Source of the DNA: Bacteroidaceae bacterium
GTDB taxonomy: Bacteria; Bacteroidota; Bacteroidia; Bacteroidales; Bacteroidaceae
Assembly: GCA_017618515.1 (NCBI GenBank)
Contig: JAFZUB010000015.1
Coordinates: forward strand, 1-16,640
Direction: 5' to 3'
Length of the DNA: 16,640 nt
The translations under genes were made by a program, and so were the position numbers. Below, in pieces: positions 15,462-16,640 of the stretch. The notes below the pieces were generated by a model. The model saw only the letters and a list, made by a program, of their open reading frames with translations, made no database searches and was not told the DNA's origin. The number at the start of each line of letters is the position of its first letter. Positions within the stretch are counted from its first letter, which is position 1.

Positions 15462-15492
15462 TTTGCCTTGCGCAAAAAAAATGCTAAATTTG
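15462..15492 (+). promoter_or_regulatory. Promoter of murG
   Basis: TTTG (15462-15465), 19 bases, then TAAATTTG (15485-15492), a full match to the Bacteroidota consensus. The start of transcription would be near 15498, giving a leader of about 42 bases. It stands back to back with the DUF3472 promoter, with the two -33 elements 17 bases apart. Confidence 0.82.
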
Positions 15493-15514
15493 CGGACAAT
15501 ATTATGAGGTCATA

Positions 15515-15533
15515 TATTATATAACATATAATA
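15515..15533 (+). repeat. AT-only inverted repeat in the murG leader
   Basis: TATTATAT and ATATAATA form a perfect 8-bp inverted repeat around AAC, ending 6 bases before the murG ATG. As RNA it would be a weak hairpin at the ribosome-binding region. It could also be a simple consequence of AT-rich leader DNA. Confidence 0.5.
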
Positions 15534-15539
15534 GGTAAA

Positions 15540-16640
15540 ATGAATAAGGAATTACGAATATTAATTAGTGGCGGCGGTACCGGCGGGCATATCTTTCCTG
15601 CTATCGCCATTGCCAACGAGCTCAAGGCCAGAGTGGACGGTGTGAAGATACTGTTCGTGGGCGCTGAGGGCCGTATGGAGATGGAGCGTGTGCCGCAGGC
15701 TGGCTATGAGATACGGGGCCTCAAGGTAATGGGCTTCGACCGCAAGCATCTGCTGAAGAATGTAAAGGTTATTTACAATTATCTCAAAGGTAAGCGTGAG
15801 GCTGCAAATATCATTAAGGAGTTTAACCCCGATGTGGCTGTGGGCGTGGGCGGCTATGCCAGCGGCCCTGCCATCGGTGCGGCTGAAGACCTGAAAGTGC
15901 CTGTGCTGTTGCAGGAGCAGAATAGCTACGCTGGTGTGACAAACAAAATGCTCTGCAAGAGGGCTGCAACCATCTGTGTGGCCTACGAGGGGATGGAGAA
16001 ATTCTTTCCCGAGGAGCGCATCGTGCTCACGGGCAACCCCGTAAGGCAAGAACTTATGGGTAATGCCCTGACGCGTGAGTTGGCATGCCGGGCGCTGGGC
16101 CTGGAGGCTAACAAGCGCACGGTGCTCATTGTGGGCGGCAGCCTTGGAGCGCGTACCCTCAATGAGAGTGTGCTGCTCCACCTCGACCTTATCCGCAAGC
16201 AGCGTAATGTGCAGTTCTATTGGCAGACAGGCAAGTACTACAGCCAGGAGATCAAGGACGCGCTGGAGGAGAAAATCAAGCCCGACAACCTGCATGTGAG
16301 CGATTTTATCGCCGATATGGCCAAGGCCTATAAGGCTGCCGATTTGGTCATCTCGCGTGCCGGGGCATGCAGCATCAGTGAGCTGCAGCTGCTGGGCAAG
16401 CCTGCCATATTGGTGCCCTCGCCCAACGTGGCTGAGGATCACCAGACCAAGAATGCCATGGCACTGGTGAGCAAGAAGGCTGCCATCTGCGTCAAGGACG
16501 CTGAGGCACGCATGGCGCTGCTGCCAAAGGCTATCACGGTGGTCAACGACGCTGCGCAGCTCAACACGCTGAGCAAGAATATCGCTAAGATGGGCAAGCC
16601 CAATGCTACCAAGCAGATAGTGGACGAGGTTCTTAAACTC
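15540..16640 (+). CDS. murG: UDP-GlcNAc--lipid I N-acetylglucosaminyltransferase (3' end cut by window)
   Basis: 367 codons are present with no stop; the family length is about 365-370, so only the last few codons are likely missing. Motifs: ISGGGTGGHIFPA at 9-21 (N-terminal glycine-rich loop for lipid I), VGGYASGP at 103-110, QEQNSYAG at 125-132, TGNPVR at 164-169 and VGGSLGARTLNE at 198-209. The UDP-GlcNAc site runs from SRAGACSISEL at 272-282 to EDHQTKNA at 299-306. The enzyme is a peripheral GT28 transferase on the cytoplasmic membrane face that turns lipid I into lipid II, which FtsW then polymerises. It is divergent from the rest of the dcw genes and has its own promoter. The other half of the cluster (murC, ftsQ, ftsA, ftsZ) is expected to follow beyond the right edge, but this is not seen. 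Confidence 0.97.
   Translation, partial: MNKELRILISGGGTGGHIFPAIAIANELKARVDGVKILFVGAEGRMEMERVPQAGYEIRGLKVMGFDRKHLLKNVKVIYNYLKGKREAANIIKEFNPDVAVGVGGYASGPAIGAAEDLKVPVLLQEQNSYAGVTNKMLCKRAATICVAYEGMEKFFPEERIVLTGNPVRQELMGNALTRELACRALGLEANKRTVLIVGGSLGARTLNESVLLHLDLIRKQRNVQFYWQTGKYYSQEIKDALEEKIKPDNLHVSDFIADMAKAYKAADLVISRAGACSISELQLLGKPAILVPSPNVAEDHQTKNAMALVSKKAAICVKDAEARMALLPKAITVVNDAAQLNTLSKNIAKMGKPNATKQIVDEVLKL

Noticed and set aside
15561..16442. A 293-codon minus-strand frame opposite murG
   Set aside because: murG on the plus strand has every expected motif in order; the minus frame is its complement and has no independent support.
1..16640. Mobile element, phage, toxin-antitoxin or CRISPR content
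   Set aside because: No transposase, integrase or Cas motifs, no regularly spaced repeats and no terminal inverted repeats were seen; all long minus-strand genes are housekeeping apart from the DUF3472 gene.

Overview
The window is a chromosomal segment of a Bacteroidota (order Bacteroidales) bacterium, most likely a Prevotellaceae-like lineage. Three things support this. Promoters have the Bacteroides form TTTG-N19-TAnnTTTG. Translation starts are A-rich with no clear Shine-Dalgarno sequence. The secreted protein ends in a tail of the 'YDLQGR...GKKV' type common in this order. The family assignment is an inference; the order is well supported.

Layout, left to right. Positions 1-242 (minus) hold the start of a 2-oxoacid:ferredoxin oxidoreductase alpha subunit. 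Next on the minus strand come rpsT (321-575) with its own terminator, tRNA-Glu(UUC) (628-699) and a clear promoter (742-772). From 797 to 11739, all on the minus strand, lies a tightly packed ten-gene operon. Read in transcription order it is mraZ, rsmH, an ftsL-like gene, ftsI with a PASTA domain, murE, mraY, murD, ftsW, a secreted cyclophilin and recO. This is the first half of the dcw (division and cell wall) cluster. It makes the lipid-linked meso-DAP peptidoglycan precursor and the septal synthase pair FtsW-FtsI. The mraZ promoter contains a tandem TGGGG-N5 element that looks like the MraZ autoregulatory operator.

Positions 11740-12090 are a 351-base control region. It holds the mraZ promoter and operator, a featureless AT-rich spacer, a strong terminator for the gene to its right, and a CG-rich inverted repeat. 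Positions 12091-15354 (minus) encode a 1087-residue secreted protein with a DUF5077-like plus DUF3472 N-terminal half. It also has beta-trefoil-like segments and a C-terminal sorting-type tail. Back-to-back promoters at 15414-15492 drive this gene leftwards and murG (15540 to the window end) rightwards.

The most notable structural fact is the broken dcw order. murG normally follows ftsW directly, but here it sits about 13 kb away on the other strand, beyond mraZ and the DUF3472 gene. Inverting the ftsW-to-DUF3472 block once would restore the usual order. A second pattern is a set of degenerate 7-8 base tandem repeats. They fill three intercistronic gaps of the operon and also occur inside the coding sequence of the secreted protein, just before its C-terminal tail. 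No mobile element, CRISPR array or phage gene was seen.
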